Source: Microbacterium hibisci (lineage in GTDB: Bacteria; Actinomycetota; Actinomycetes; Actinomycetales; Microbacteriaceae). Taken from it: a stretch of 64,000 nucleotides of DNA. The translations under genes were made by a program, and so were the position numbers. The stretch spans positions 1 through 64,000 of the forward strand of contig NZ_JADIJC010000004.1 in the NCBI RefSeq assembly GCF_015278255.1, read 5' to 3'. Each line of letters opens with the position of its first letter. Within the stretch, counting starts at the first letter, position 1. Below the pieces are notes generated by a model that ran no database searches, was not told the DNA's origin, and worked only from the letters and a program-made list of their open reading frames with translations. Shown here one piece after another: positions 17,744 to 27,259 of the stretch.

Positions 17744-19264
17744 ATGGAATTCGTCCCCGCATCCACCGCCGCCGAGCGGTTGACGGATGCCGCGGCACGC
17801 GTCGCAGGGCGGCTCGGGGCCGGCGCGTCCGACGTGTGCCGACTGGACGATGACGAGCTCCTGACGCTCCTCGCCGACGCGACGGACGCGCGGAAGGCGC
17901 TCGAGCTGATCGTCGCGGGCGCGTCAGCGGAGATCTCGCGCCGGTCCGCGCGCGACCTGGGGTACGGCGGGCTCGCGCAGCGCAAAGGTCTGCGAACCGG
18001 GAACGCCCTGGTGCAGCAGATCACCGGGCTTGCGCGGGCGGATGTCGCGCGCGCTGTCGAAGCAGGCACCGAGCTGGCGCCCACTCCAGCCTCGGGGGCG
18101 CGGGAGATGGCCGGCTCATCGGGCGCACCCGACGCGCCACCTGACCTTGGGGCGTCCACGGTCGCACCTCCGGTGCCGGAATGGCTCTCCGAGCTGCGCG
18201 GCGCACTTGCGACCGGCCGCCTGTCGCAGGCGCAGTTCCAGGCCATCCGCACCGGGCTGGGCGAACCACCGGTCGACCGGTACCCCGAGCTCGCGCCGGA
18301 CTTCCTGCCGCAGGCGTGGACGCGCGCCGTTCACCTGCTGCTCGATGAATCAGCACAGCTGTCGGTTGAGGATCTCCGCAGCCAGGCCCGCATCGCCCGG
18401 GATCGGCTCGACCCGGTCGGCGTCACGCTCCGCTTCGAGGAGAGATTCGCCGCGCGCTCTTTCCGCACCTGGACGGATCAGTCGGGGCAGCGCCACGCGC
18501 ACATCGTCTTCGACGACGAAGCAGCGGCCTGGGTCGACGCGCTGCTGCAGGCGGCGCTCCGGCCACGGCGCGGGCCCCGATTCGTCGATTCCGACGCCGA
18601 TCCGCAGGCGCGGGCGGCCGATGCCGACGAGCGCACCAGCGACCAGCTTCAGTACGACACCGTCATGGCTGTCCTGCGCACCGGCGCGAACGCCGACCCG
18701 CAGCAGGCGTTCGGCGACCGGCAACCGGGAGTGCGCATCGTGATCGACGCCACCATGATCACTCGCATCGGCCAGCGGGGAGCGGCTGAGGCGACGGGCG
18801 TCGGTCACTACCAGGACGGCGGGCACGCTGTGCCCGCGGGCGTGATCGAGGCGCGGCTGTGCGACGCCGGGGCCATTCCGGTGCTGTGGGACGCCGACGG
18901 ACGCCCGCTCGACGTCGGGCGCGAACTGCGGCTCTTCACGCGGAAGCAGCGGATCGCGATCGGAATCAGAGACGGCGGCTGCATGTGGCCGTCGTGCAGC
19001 GCACCGATCTCACAGTGCGAGTTCCATCACATCGACCACTGGTGGGAGGACCACGGCCGCACCGACGTCGATGACGGCATCGCGCTCTGCCGCAACTGCC
19101 ACCTCCGGTTGCACAACCAACGCTGGCGCATCATCCGTCAGCGAGATCCGGTCTCGACTGCCGACACGTACTGGCTTCACGCTCCACCTGATCCGGTGAC
19201 CGGTGAACTGGGTGCGACCACCGAGCTCAGGTCGAAGTCCCCGAGAAGGTTCGAGGCGGCGTGA
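17744..19264 (+). CDS. DUF222 domain-containing HNH endonuclease (13E12 family)
   Basis: 506 residues. The N-terminal two thirds is the DUF222 (13E12) domain (RKALELIVAGASAEISRRSARDLGYGGLAQRKG; LSQAQFQAIRTGLGEPP). The C-terminus is an HNH nuclease motif with zinc cysteines: CMWPSC, CEFHHIDHWWEDHG and CRNCHLRLHN. A proline/alanine-rich insert lies near 110-140. The family occurs in many copies in actinobacteria and is often flanked by repeats, but its role is unproven. The ATG at 17744 follows TTTGTTCT directly, so no ribosome site is present. Confidence 0.88.
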   Translation: MEFVPASTAAERLTDAAARVAGRLGAGASDVCRLDDDELLTLLADATDARKALELIVAGASAEISRRSARDLGYGGLAQRKGLRTGNALVQQITGLARADVARAVEAGTELAPTPASGAREMAGSSGAPDAPPDLGASTVAPPVPEWLSELRGALATGRLSQAQFQAIRTGLGEPPVDRYPELAPDFLPQAWTRAVHLLLDESAQLSVEDLRSQARIARDRLDPVGVTLRFEERFAARSFRTWTDQSGQRHAHIVFDDEAAAWVDALLQAALRPRRGPRFVDSDADPQARAADADERTSDQLQYDTVMAVLRTGANADPQQAFGDRQPGVRIVIDATMITRIGQRGAAEATGVGHYQDGGHAVPAGVIEARLCDAGAIPVLWDADGRPLDVGRELRLFTRKQRIAIGIRDGGCMWPSCSAPISQCEFHHIDHWWEDHGRTDVDDGIALCRNCHLRLHNQRWRIIRQRDPVSTADTYWLHAPPDPVTGELGATTELRSKSPRRFEAA

Positions 19265-19428
19265 CGCCCCCGACAGGTCAGCAGAGGCCGGCGGAGTCCG
19301 GCGGCCGCCGGGTCGGCGAGGCCGGCACCTCGGCAGCTCGCGGCCGGCCCCGCCGGAAGCGAACGCGCAGCCACGACCGCTCGCGATGGAGATGAACGCA
19401 GCGACACGGCAGCGCGCGGTCACGCTCA

Positions 19429-20208
19429 TCAGCTCGCCGCTCGCACCGGCCTCAGCACCAGGAGCCACGAGGAGTAGTGCTCGATCGTCGAACCACCGAG
19501 ATCGACCACGGCGTCGACGGCTCGCGCCACCTCGGGTTCGGACCAGTCGCTGAAGGTGGAGAACAGCCGGCCCACAGCGGGTGCGTCCAGGGCGATGCGC
19601 CAGCGGTAGCTCGTCGCATCCTCGACGACGAACAGACCCGCAGCAGTCAGCGCTGCTGCCGTGGCATCGCGGTCCTCTGCCGATGGCCCGGGGCGTGGCG
19701 GCGCGGTGCGGTCGCCGACGATCTCCGCGACCCGTCGCCGGAAGGAGGTCACCGGTGCGTCCGGATCGCCGAACACGTTCCGCCACACGGCGAACCGACC
19801 CCCGGGCGCGAGCGCCGCATGCACCTTAGGAACCACCACGGCCAGGTCCATCCAATGAATCGAGGTCGCAGCCGTGACCAGGTCGAAGGCTCCCGTCGGC
19901 AGTTCGACGTCCTCCGCGCGTGCGGTCAGCACCTCGACGGAGGGATACGCGTGGCGGAGCAGCCCCGCGAGCCTCTCCCCCGGCTCGACCGCCGTCACCC
20001 GCACGCCCGCGGCCAGCAGCGGACCCGTCGCCTGACCGGAGCCCGCGCCGAGGTCGAGCGCCGCGATGCCCGGTTCCAGGGCGCCGAGAGCCCGCATCCG
20101 CTCCCACAACTCCGGTGGGTACGGCGGCCGCGCTGCCGCGTACTCGTCGGCTCGACGCTCGAAGTGCAGGGGATCGACCACCGCACGAGCGTACGACGCG
20201 ACGACCAC
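19429..20208 (-). CDS. Class I SAM-dependent methyltransferase
   Basis: Up to 259 residues. SAM-binding motif I is LDLGAGSGQATGPLL, with VTAVEPG for the acidic ribose contact and AFDLVTAATSIHWMD for the post-motif region. The N-terminus FERRADEYAAARPPYPPELWERM is typical of UbiE/Methyltransf_11-like enzymes acting on small molecules. The start is uncertain: a GTG at 20208, or the GTG at 20181 just before DPLHFERRADEY, which is more family-like. The acceptor is unknown; no operon partner. Confidence 0.85.
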   Translation of the reverse strand: MVVASYARAVVDPLHFERRADEYAAARPPYPPELWERMRALGALEPGIAALDLGAGSGQATGPLLAAGVRVTAVEPGERLAGLLRHAYPSVEVLTARAEDVELPTGAFDLVTAATSIHWMDLAVVVPKVHAALAPGGRFAVWRNVFGDPDAPVTSFRRRVAEIVGDRTAPPRPGPSAEDRDATAAALTAAGLFVVEDATSYRWRIALDAPAVGRLFSTFSDWSEPEVARAVDAVVDLGGSTIEHYSSWLLVLRPVRAAS

Positions 20209-20301
20209 GGGCGGGGATGCTCGGCACCACCCGGCACCGGCCGCGCCAGTCAGCCCGCCCCCGAGCTGCGCACAGCGGGCACCGCGCGAGAGGCCGCCGG
20301 G

Positions 20302-21171
20302 TCAGCGCACCTCGACGGCGGGGTGCAGGTGCTCGGACGACAGCGCCACGACCGCCTGACGGGCGCCGGCGGCGAGGCATCCGTCCATTCCTGCTCCCGC
20401 GAGCGATGCGGCCAGGAAGCCGGCGAAGAACGCGTCGCCGGCGCCGTTCGTGTCGATGACGTCGACCGGCACGGCCGACACCGACGCGCGCTCTCCGGAG
20501 GCGGCGAGCGCGATCGCGCCGCGCGCGCCCAGGGTGCAGACGGCGAGCCGCGGGCCGCGGTCGAGGCAGCTCTGCATCAGCGCCCACGGGTCGTCGGTCG
20601 CGTCGTCGTTCATGAAGACGACGTCCGCCGCCCGCAGGAACGGCTCGTGGAACGCGGCCGCCCCGTCGTAGTCGTGCAGGTCGGTCCAGATCGGCGCGCC
20701 CGTCCCGCCGGCCAGGCGGCGCTCCACGATCGCGGCGCCCATCTCGCTCAGGTCGACGACCGCGACCTCCGCCGCTGCCAACGCCGATTCGACGCGGTCG
20801 ATGGTGTCGACGGATGCCGCGGACGGCGTCGCCAGGTACAGGCTCACCCTCTCCCCCGCCGCCGTCATCAGGTTCACATGACGCTCCGTGCGCTCGGATT
20901 CGTAGGCTTCGAGCCGCACCCCGGCCCGCCCGAGCGCTGCCGTGACCTGCTCACCGTCGGCGTCGCGGCCGAGGAGCCCGTGGAGAGCGGTCGCCACGCC
21001 CAGATCTGCGAGGTGCAGCACCTTGCCTGCCGACGTGCCGCCCAGCGTGTGCGTGTCAGCGAGCGCGAACTGCATGTGCGGCACCGCCTCGGGCAACCGG
21101 TCCAGCACGATGAGGTGGTTCCATGACGCCGGCCCGCACACGGCGACCCGGCTCTCTGCGGCGAGGGGCAT
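20302..21171 (-). CDS. PfkB-family carbohydrate/nucleoside kinase
   Basis: 289 residues. The C-terminal PfkB signature DTNGAGDAFFAGFLAASL supplies the catalytic Asp and the anion hole. The N-terminal GGTSAGKVLHLADLG is the usual substrate-side glycine motif. The substrate is not clear (ribokinase-like or adenosine kinase-like). The ATG at 21171 was chosen; a TTG four codons upstream is possible. It is a single gene, divergent from the lipoprotein gene at 21256. Confidence 0.85.
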   Translation of the reverse strand: MPLAAESRVAVCGPASWNHLIVLDRLPEAVPHMQFALADTHTLGGTSAGKVLHLADLGVATALHGLLGRDADGEQVTAALGRAGVRLEAYESERTERHVNLMTAAGERVSLYLATPSAASVDTIDRVESALAAAEVAVVDLSEMGAAIVERRLAGGTGAPIWTDLHDYDGAAAFHEPFLRAADVVFMNDDATDDPWALMQSCLDRGPRLAVCTLGARGAIALAASGERASVSAVPVDVIDTNGAGDAFFAGFLAASLAGAGMDGCLAAGARQAVVALSSEHLHPAVEVR

Positions 21172-21255
21172 CCGAACAGTCAACCAGTTCCGCGCGTTCT
21201 CACAGGACGCTCACCGACGACCGGAGCACGCGGACACACCGTCTAGATTCGTAGG

Positions 21256-21921
21256 ATGCGAAGAAGCGCCTCGCCCGTCCTGCTCGTCGCCGCTCTGCTG
21301 CTCGCCGGGTGCGCCTCGGACGGCGCGGTGAGCGCGACGCCGGGTCCTTCCGCATCGCAGCCGGCTCCGACTGCCGGCGAGACTCCCCTTCAGACCCCGG
21401 CTGCAGCAGACCTGCTGGTCGTCGGCGTCGACGGCATCATCTTCTCCGACGACGGCACATCCCGGAGCTATCCGTTCGCCGAGCCGGAGCAGCTCCTCCA
21501 GCTCGTCGAGACGCTCACCGACCAGCCGCGGAGCGGCGAGGACTTCGAGGACCCGTGGGGCGGCGGCGAGGTGATGGGCACGGTGTACCGGTGGGACGAG
21601 ATCTCGGTCTCGGTCTCAAAGGACGGAGCCGCCAGCGTGAGCGTCGTCGCACCGCGCGTCGGCGGAATCCCCCTGCAGACCTCCGACGGCATCGCGGTCG
21701 GAGCGACGCGGGCTGCCGCGACCGCGGCGGGCGCATGGGAGGAGTGGGATGCCGACGGCGATGGTCACGCCGATCACCTGGGCATCGATGAGCAGGAGTC
21801 GCCGGGAACGACATCGCTCTCCCGCCCCGGAGAAGTCGGACGCGTGTACATCTCCCTGGCCCTCGATGGCGACGTCGTCACAGAACTCCACGCCCCCGCG
21901 AACGACTTCTCGGACCTGTAG
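21256..21921 (+). CDS. Putative lipoprotein of unknown function
   Basis: 221 residues with a clear lipobox, LLLAGC (Cys19), after a short hydrophobic stretch, then a Pro/Thr/Ala-rich linker to about residue 48. The remainder is an all-beta-looking domain (LVVGVDGIIFSDDGTSRSYPF; EISVSVSKDGAASVSVVAPRVGG) with a Ca-loop-like DADGDGHADHLG. No family is recognised. It ends 13 bases from the stop of the convergent GH35 gene. Confidence 0.75.
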   Translation: MRRSASPVLLVAALLLAGCASDGAVSATPGPSASQPAPTAGETPLQTPAAADLLVVGVDGIIFSDDGTSRSYPFAEPEQLLQLVETLTDQPRSGEDFEDPWGGGEVMGTVYRWDEISVSVSKDGAASVSVVAPRVGGIPLQTSDGIAVGATRAAATAAGAWEEWDADGDGHADHLGIDEQESPGTTSLSRPGEVGRVYISLALDGDVVTELHAPANDFSDL

Positions 21922-21934
21922 GGCGGCGCGGGGC

Positions 21935-23686
21935 CTACTCCTCGAGCGGCCCGAGGTCCGGCTCGGCGACGAAGCGCGCGGTCTGAGCGACGACGCGATC
22001 GAGCTCGATCAGCACGAGCACGTTCTCCCCGGCGCGCAGCGCAGCGGCCGGCACGTAGAGCGTCCGCTGCGGGCCGCTGCTCCAGTACCGCCCGAGCAGG
22101 AACCCGTTCACGAGCGCGTAGCCCTTGCCCCAGCCGGTCGAGTCGAGGAAGAGATCCGTCGCCGACTCCAGCGCGAACGATCCTCGCAGCACGAACGGCG
22201 CGACGCCGGCGTTCGGCATCGCCGGGGGCGCGGCATCCGTCACCGCCGCACCGAGGACGGCGACGTCGACCGCCGTCGCCGTCCACCCCGACAGCGGTTC
22301 GCCGTCGAGGGTCACCCCACCGATCAGCCCCTTGGGCTCCCCCAGACGCGAATCGTAGTTGACGCGGCCCTGCTCCTCGACGAGCACGCGCACGCGCTCC
22401 CCCGCCGGCACGACGAGGGCGTCCTCGTGACGCGTCCGCGACAGCGTGCCCACTGACACCCCGTCGACGGAGACCCACGCCTGATCGCGCACCTCGCCGA
22501 ACCGCAGCACGCCAGCGCGTCCGCCGAGGTCGGCCTCGTACGACACCAGCGCGCTCAGGTGGCCGAGATCCTCGAACGTCGGCGGGGTGTCGTGACGGGT
22601 GACGGATGCCTCCACCCCCGCCGCGACCGCGCTCAGCGCGACCTCGAACTGCGGCGCGGGTCCGCTCGGCGCGGGGACCTCGTCGGGCACCGGCGCGTAC
22701 TTCGCGATCACGTCGCGGAAGGCGAAGAACTTCTCGGTCGGGTCGCCGCGCTCGTCGAGCGGCGCGTCGTAGTCGTACGACGTGACGATCGGCAGGTAGC
22801 GGCCCTTGTGGTTCGCCCCGTTGGTGAGCCCGAAGTTCGTGCCGCCGTGGACCATGTAGAAGTTCACCGACGCGCCCGCGGCCAGCAGAGCGTCGAGCTC
22901 GGCGGCGGAGTCGGCGGCCGAGGTGGTGTGGTGGTGCGAACCCCACCAGTCGAACCAGCCGTCCCAGAACTCCGCGCACATGAGCGGCCCGGTCGGCTGG
23001 TGGCGCCGCAACGTCGCGAGCCGCTCGGCAGCCCGCGACCCGAACGAGCCGGTGAGGTGCACGCCGGCCACGCTGCCGTCCGAGAGCATCTGGTCGGTGG
23101 GCTGGTCGATGGTGGTGAGCGGCACGGTGATCCCGGCATCCGTCGTCACCTTCACGAGGTGCTCGAGGTAGGCCGTGTCGTCGCCGTAGGCGCCGTACTC
23201 GTTCTCGATCTGCACGAGGATGACGGGTCCGCCCCGGTCGATCTGCCGCGGAACGACGATCTCGTAGACGCGCTCGAGGTACGCGGTGACCTCGGCCAGG
23301 TACGTCGGCTCCGAACGCCGCAGGCCGACACCCTCGAGCGCGGTCAGCCACACCGGGAGACCGCCGTTATGCCATTCGGCGCATATATAAGGCCCAGGGC
23401 GCACGATGGCGTGCATACCCTCGGCGGCGACGAGGTCGAGGAACGCCCCGAGGTCGTTCCAGCCCGTCGCGTCCCACTCCCCTCGCACAGGCTCATGGGC
23501 GTTCCAGGCGACATATGTCTCGATGGTATTGAGTCCCATGAGGCGAGCCTTGCGGATGCGATCGGCCCACTGGCCGGGGTGCACCCGGAAGTAGTGCAGC
23601 GCGCCCGAGAGCACCCGGAAGGGCTCTCCGTCGAGCAGGAAGTCGGTCTCGCCGATCGCGAACGACCGGGTCGTCGCGCCCGTCAT
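21935..23686 (-). CDS. GH35 beta-galactosidase (intracellular)
   Basis: 583 residues. The GH35 barrel starts at once (FLLDGEPFRVLSGALHYFRV, residues 16-34) and includes GPYICAEWHNGGLPVWL. Acid/base Glu163 lies in VQIENEYGAYG and nucleophile Glu239 in MCAEFWDGWFDWWG. The C-terminal part has jelly-roll beta-galactosidase domains. There is no signal peptide, so it cleaves imported beta-galactosides. Its ATG overlaps the aldolase gene's TGA by four bases (ATGA), making it the last gene of the long operon that starts at 32767. It fits a role in removing galactose from galactan or arabinogalactan oligomers. Confidence 0.93.
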   Translation of the reverse strand: MTGATTRSFAIGETDFLLDGEPFRVLSGALHYFRVHPGQWADRIRKARLMGLNTIETYVAWNAHEPVRGEWDATGWNDLGAFLDLVAAEGMHAIVRPGPYICAEWHNGGLPVWLTALEGVGLRRSEPTYLAEVTAYLERVYEIVVPRQIDRGGPVILVQIENEYGAYGDDTAYLEHLVKVTTDAGITVPLTTIDQPTDQMLSDGSVAGVHLTGSFGSRAAERLATLRRHQPTGPLMCAEFWDGWFDWWGSHHHTTSAADSAAELDALLAAGASVNFYMVHGGTNFGLTNGANHKGRYLPIVTSYDYDAPLDERGDPTEKFFAFRDVIAKYAPVPDEVPAPSGPAPQFEVALSAVAAGVEASVTRHDTPPTFEDLGHLSALVSYEADLGGRAGVLRFGEVRDQAWVSVDGVSVGTLSRTRHEDALVVPAGERVRVLVEEQGRVNYDSRLGEPKGLIGGVTLDGEPLSGWTATAVDVAVLGAAVTDAAPPAMPNAGVAPFVLRGSFALESATDLFLDSTGWGKGYALVNGFLLGRYWSSGPQRTLYVPAAALRAGENVLVLIELDRVVAQTARFVAEPDLGPLEE

Positions 23687-24345
23687 CGCACCGCACCCGA
23701 GCGAGCGCGCACGACCTCGGCGAGAAGCTCGAGCTGCGAGGCGTCCTCGAGCGCCGACCCGACGGCGGCCACGCGCACGCCGGCGTCGAGGAACTCCTCG
23801 ACGTTCGAGGCGTCGAGCCCGCCCGTCGCGACGAACCGGACCCGCGGGAACGGCCCGCGAATGTGTCTGAACCAGCCGCTGCCGAGCCACGTCGCCGGGA
23901 ACGCCTTCAGCCACGTGAGCCCGAGCGAGACGGCGAGCTGCACCTCGCTGGGGGTGGCGACGCCGGGAAGGATCGGGATGCCGGCTTCCTGCGCCGCCCG
24001 GACCACCGAGGCGTCGATGCCCGGTGAGACCAGATACACCGCGCCGGCGTCGGCGGCCCTCGTCACCTGCTCCGGAGTGATGATCGTGCCGGCGCCGACG
24101 CTCTTGCCCCGGGCGTTCGCGGCCTCTACCACGGCACGCAGGGCGCGCTCGTCCTCGTCGGTCTGCAGCGGCACCTCGACCGAGTCGATCCCGAGATCCC
24201 AGGCGGTCTCGGAGAGGCGCACCGAGCGCTCGACGCCCATGCCGCGGAGGATCGCCATGAGCGGTGCGCCGGCGAACGCGTCGTCGAACCAGGCTGCCTG
24301 CGCGGCGGCATCCGTTCCCGTCGATGAGTGGGGCTGGGAGGTCAT
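23683..24345 (-). CDS. 2-keto-3-deoxy-6-phosphogluconate (KDPG/KHG or KDPGal) aldolase
   Basis: 220 residues with the class I KDPG aldolase fold: Arg34 in AILRG, Glu57 in VEVPLQT, GAGTIIT, and the Schiff-base Lys147 in WLKAFPA. It splits KDPG into pyruvate and glyceraldehyde 3-phosphate. It follows the KDG kinase gene in the operon, giving the last two steps of uronate catabolism. The galacto isomer (DgoA-like) cannot be excluded. The ATG at 24345 has an AAGGA site. Confidence 0.9.
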   Translation of the reverse strand: MTSQPHSSTGTDAAAQAAWFDDAFAGAPLMAILRGMGVERSVRLSETAWDLGIDSVEVPLQTDEDERALRAVVEAANARGKSVGAGTIITPEQVTRAADAGAVYLVSPGIDASVVRAAQEAGIPILPGVATPSEVQLAVSLGLTWLKAFPATWLGSGWFRHIRGPFPRVRFVATGGLDASNVEEFLDAGVRVAAVGSALEDASQLELLAEVVRARSGAVR

Positions 24346-24457
24346 TCGGGAGTCCTTCGTGCGTCGGGTTCGGTCATCTTGCCGGGCTCGGGGCGCACCG
24401 CGCGCGATCGGAGCGAGCGACGCGCGCCCGGACCGTTCGCGCGGCGGCCCGAACCCG

Positions 24458-25366
24458 TCATGTCGAGGCTTCCGCGGCCGCCGGAGCGGGCTCGTCGATC
24501 GAGTCGGTGGTGGTCTGGAGGGTGCGTGCGGCGCGCTCGTGGCCCGCGCGAAGACGGTCGGCCACGGGCTCCTCCGACAGCAGGCCGGCGAGGTAGCCTC
24601 CCGCGAACGCGTCGCCCGCGCCGACGGGCTCGACGACCTCGACGACGAGCGCCGGCTCGAATACGGCCTCGGCGCCGACGAAGGCCGTCGCGCCGATGTC
24701 GCCGTCCTTGACGATCAGCTCCGCCACGTCCGGCAGCAGGGTGCGCACGTCGTCGGCCGCAGTGGTGCGCCAGAGGGTCTCGGCCTCGTCGCGACCCACC
24801 AGCACGATGTCGGCGCGGCGGGCGAGCTCGAGCAGCACCGGCGCGGCGGTGGCGGCATCCCAGAGCGGGGCGCGGTGGTTCACGTCGAACGAGACCGCCA
24901 CGCCGTGCTCGCGTGCGCGGGCGATCACCCGAGACAGGAAGGACGAGGCGGATGCCGAGATCGCCGCCGTGATGCCCGACACGTGCAGGAGGTCGACGCC
25001 GTCGAACGACACCGCGTCGGCGTCCGCCTCCGACAGGTGCGCAGCGGCCGAACCGCGACGGTAGTAGAGCACCCCGTTGCCGGGATCCTTGACGTAGAGA
25101 CCGGTGGGATGGGCTGGATCGAACACCACCCGGGAGACGTCGACGCCGCGGCCCGACAGCTGGCGCGCGACGCGGCGACCGAGGGCGTCCGCGCCGAGCC
25201 GGCTGAACCATACGGCGCGGTGACCGAGCGCCGCCACGTGCGCGGCGACGTTCGACTCCGCGCCGCCGGCGTCCAGCAGGAAGGCGTCGGCATCGGCGAC
25301 CGGAGTGGCGACGACCGGCGTCACCATCGCCATCGTCTCGCCGATCGTCAGGAGAGTGCGGGCCAT
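24458..25366 (-). CDS. 2-keto-3-deoxygluconate kinase (PfkB family)
   Basis: 302 residues. PfkB motifs are present: GGAESNVAAHVAALG near the N-terminus and VGAGDAFAGGYLAGLL with the catalytic Asp near the C-terminus. LYYRRGSAAAHLSEADAD is the segment conserved in KDG kinases. It makes KDPG for the aldolase at 23683-24345. The ATG at 25366 (MARTLLTIGETMAMVTP) fits family N-termini. The 126-base gap to the upstream dehydrogenase gene has no other gene. Confidence 0.9.
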   Translation of the reverse strand: MARTLLTIGETMAMVTPVVATPVADADAFLLDAGGAESNVAAHVAALGHRAVWFSRLGADALGRRVARQLSGRGVDVSRVVFDPAHPTGLYVKDPGNGVLYYRRGSAAAHLSEADADAVSFDGVDLLHVSGITAAISASASSFLSRVIARAREHGVAVSFDVNHRAPLWDAATAAPVLLELARRADIVLVGRDEAETLWRTTAADDVRTLLPDVAELIVKDGDIGATAFVGAEAVFEPALVVEVVEPVGAGDAFAGGYLAGLLSEEPVADRLRAGHERAARTLQTTTDSIDEPAPAAAEAST

Positions 25367-25492
25367 TCCGCCAGCGTAGTCAGGGTGCGGCATCCGTCTG
25401 CCCGTCGACATCGCGGAGCCCGCTGAGGACGGCGCTCGCGCGGTCGAATCGACGGGCCTTCCTCCGACGTCGTCGAGCGTGCCTCCGCACGG

Positions 25493-26506
25493 CTACGCGC
25501 TCATCTCCAACTCGTGCTGCCGCACGATGCCCTCCGGCTCGCGACCGGCGACGAAGTCGGTGAGATCCCGCAGGGCGTGATCGGCGAGCCGCCGCACCTC
25601 GGTGCCCATCGATCCCGCGATGTGCGGCGTGATGGCCACGTTCGGCAGCTGGTGCAGAAGCGAATCGGCGGGGAGAGGCTCGGGATCGGTGACGTCGAGC
25701 ACCGCGTCGAGGCGCCCGGACGCGCACTCCGCCAGCAGCGCATCGTGGTCGAGCAGCCAGCCCCGGGCGGTGTTGATGACGGTCGCGCCATCCCTGAGCG
25801 CCGCCAGCTGCGTACGCCCGATCATGCGCCGAGTCGACGGCAGGGCCGGCGCGTGGAGCGAGAGCACGTCGACGCGCTCGAGCAGCTCGGGCAACGGCAC
25901 CAGGCTCGCGCCCGCCGCCGCGACCGCCGCCGGATCGACGAAGGGATCGGCGACCAGCACCCGCACGCCGTCGAGCTGCTGCAGCATCTGGACGACGCGA
26001 CGACCGATCCGCGAGAAGCCGACGATGCCCACCGTTCGCTCGATGCTGCCGTAGCGCGGCTCGCTCAGCAGCTGACCCCAGCTGCCCTTGTCGGAGACGG
26101 GCTGGCGCACGTGCACGAACGCGCGCTTGAACGACAGGATGATGGTCGCGAACGTGTACTCCGCCACCGGCACGGCGTTGGCATCTGCGCACGAGGTGAC
26201 GGTGATGCTGCGGTCCCACAGGGCGTCGGAGACGAGATCCTGAACGCTGCCCGCCGCATGGATGACCGCACGCAGGCGGGGCATCTCATCGAGCAGATCG
26301 GCATCGAGCCGGGGAGCACCCCACGAGGTGAGGAGCACCTCCGTGTCTTCCACGCGTCCGTCGCGATCGGTCGCCGGGTCGATGAGGAATCGCGGGGGAA
26401 CGGTGGCGATCGAGCCCAGCCGCTGCATCCGCGTCTCGTCGAACAGCAGCTCGAAGACCTCCGGAGCCATCGCCGCCCGGACGAGCGGCTTCGACCCCGC
26501 CGTCAC
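25493..26506 (-). CDS. D-isomer-specific 2-hydroxyacid dehydrogenase family protein
   Basis: 337 residues. The NAD-binding motif is GIVGFSRIGRRV, in which the middle Gly of GxGxxG is Ser. The catalytic Arg lies in NTARGWLLD, the Glu in DVTDPEPLP and the His in TPHIAGSMG. The family reduces 2-keto acids or oxidises 2-hydroxy acids. In this operon it may reduce a 4-deoxy-5-keto-uronate or another sugar-acid intermediate before KDG kinase; this is inference. The GTG start is fixed by a four-base GTGA overlap with the YesL gene. Confidence 0.85.
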   Translation of the reverse strand: MTAGSKPLVRAAMAPEVFELLFDETRMQRLGSIATVPPRFLIDPATDRDGRVEDTEVLLTSWGAPRLDADLLDEMPRLRAVIHAAGSVQDLVSDALWDRSITVTSCADANAVPVAEYTFATIILSFKRAFVHVRQPVSDKGSWGQLLSEPRYGSIERTVGIVGFSRIGRRVVQMLQQLDGVRVLVADPFVDPAAVAAAGASLVPLPELLERVDVLSLHAPALPSTRRMIGRTQLAALRDGATVINTARGWLLDHDALLAECASGRLDAVLDVTDPEPLPADSLLHQLPNVAITPHIAGSMGTEVRRLADHALRDLTDFVAGREPEGIVRQHELEMSA

Positions 26507-27255
26507 GAGCGAGCCCCCGCCGGAAGCCGCCCGGCGCCCGCCGACTCGGCGCCCGCCGCGGCCGGGTCCTCGTCGAGATCGAGGACGGGGCGGAGCGTGT
26601 AACGGGAGTTGGTCCACGCGAAGTACAGGGCGGCCGAGGCGGTGAGCCCGAGGCCGAGCGCGGGCGCCGCGGCGAACACGGCAGCCTGGACGGCGAGCAC
26701 CGCGAGCGAGAGGGCGGTGAGGTACCAGCGGCGCAGGCTCAGGTACGCGGCGGCGCGCAGCACATCGCGCAGGCGAGCCGTGGGGACTTCGGCGATCGCG
26801 ACCAGGGCGACGAGCCCGACGGCGATCGCGAGGAGCGCCAGCACCCCGAGCAGCGGGACCGTGACCACGGCGGCGGGCGTGTTCGACAGCATCCGCACGT
26901 CCACCAGCAGGATCACGACCACCCCCGCGACGGCCGCACCGACCACGAGCGCGCGCCGCCACGTGTCACGCAGCCCGGCCGCGAACGCGCGGACGGGGCC
27001 GAGCCCGCCTGCGCCGTGCTCGCGGAAGGCGCGGAACGCGGCGGTCACACCCGGTGCCGCAAGCGGCGCGGCGAGAGCCAGCAGCGGCCACGAATACGCG
27101 GGGTCGGTAGTGACCAGCAGTGCCACCACCGGCAGGCACGCGACGACCAGGAGCAGGTTGGTGATGAGCGCGAGGTAGATCATCCCGATGAGGGATGCCC
27201 ACCTGTCGTGCGGGACCAGGCTGTTGAGCCGGCTGAGCGGACTGGACTTCTTCAC
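26503..27255 (-). CDS. YesL/DUF624-family membrane protein
   Basis: 250 residues with about five hydrophobic segments (LIGMIYLALITNLLLVVACLPVVALL; ALVVGAAVAGVVVILLVDV; LLGVLALLAIAVGLVALVAI). The SLRRWYLTAL and YFAWTNSRYTL patterns match YesL proteins. The family is repeatedly found in CUT1 sugar importer operons (YesL in the Bacillus rhamnogalacturonan cluster), but its job is unknown. The GTG start lies four bases after the permease stop, and the gene overlaps the next by four bases. Its place marks this as a polysaccharide-utilisation operon. Confidence 0.82.
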   Translation of the reverse strand: MKKSSPLSRLNSLVPHDRWASLIGMIYLALITNLLLVVACLPVVALLVTTDPAYSWPLLALAAPLAAPGVTAAFRAFREHGAGGLGPVRAFAAGLRDTWRRALVVGAAVAGVVVILLVDVRMLSNTPAAVVTVPLLGVLALLAIAVGLVALVAIAEVPTARLRDVLRAAAYLSLRRWYLTALSLAVLAVQAAVFAAAPALGLGLTASAALYFAWTNSRYTLRPVLDLDEDPAAAGAESAGAGRLPAGARS

Positions 27256-27259
27256 GACG

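Noticed and set aside
17728..17747. LexA/SOS box before the DUF222/HNH gene
   Set aside because: Only the right half (TTTGTTCTA) resembles an actinobacterial LexA site; the left half is degenerate, so it was not called.
17744..19264. DUF222/HNH gene as part of a mobile element or intron
   Set aside because: No inverted repeats, target duplication, group I/II intron or integrase are seen around it.
20302..21171. PfkB kinase as part of the uronate operon
   Set aside because: It lies beyond the divergent lipoprotein gene and is separated from the operon's end at 21935; the KDG kinase role is better filled by 24458-25366.
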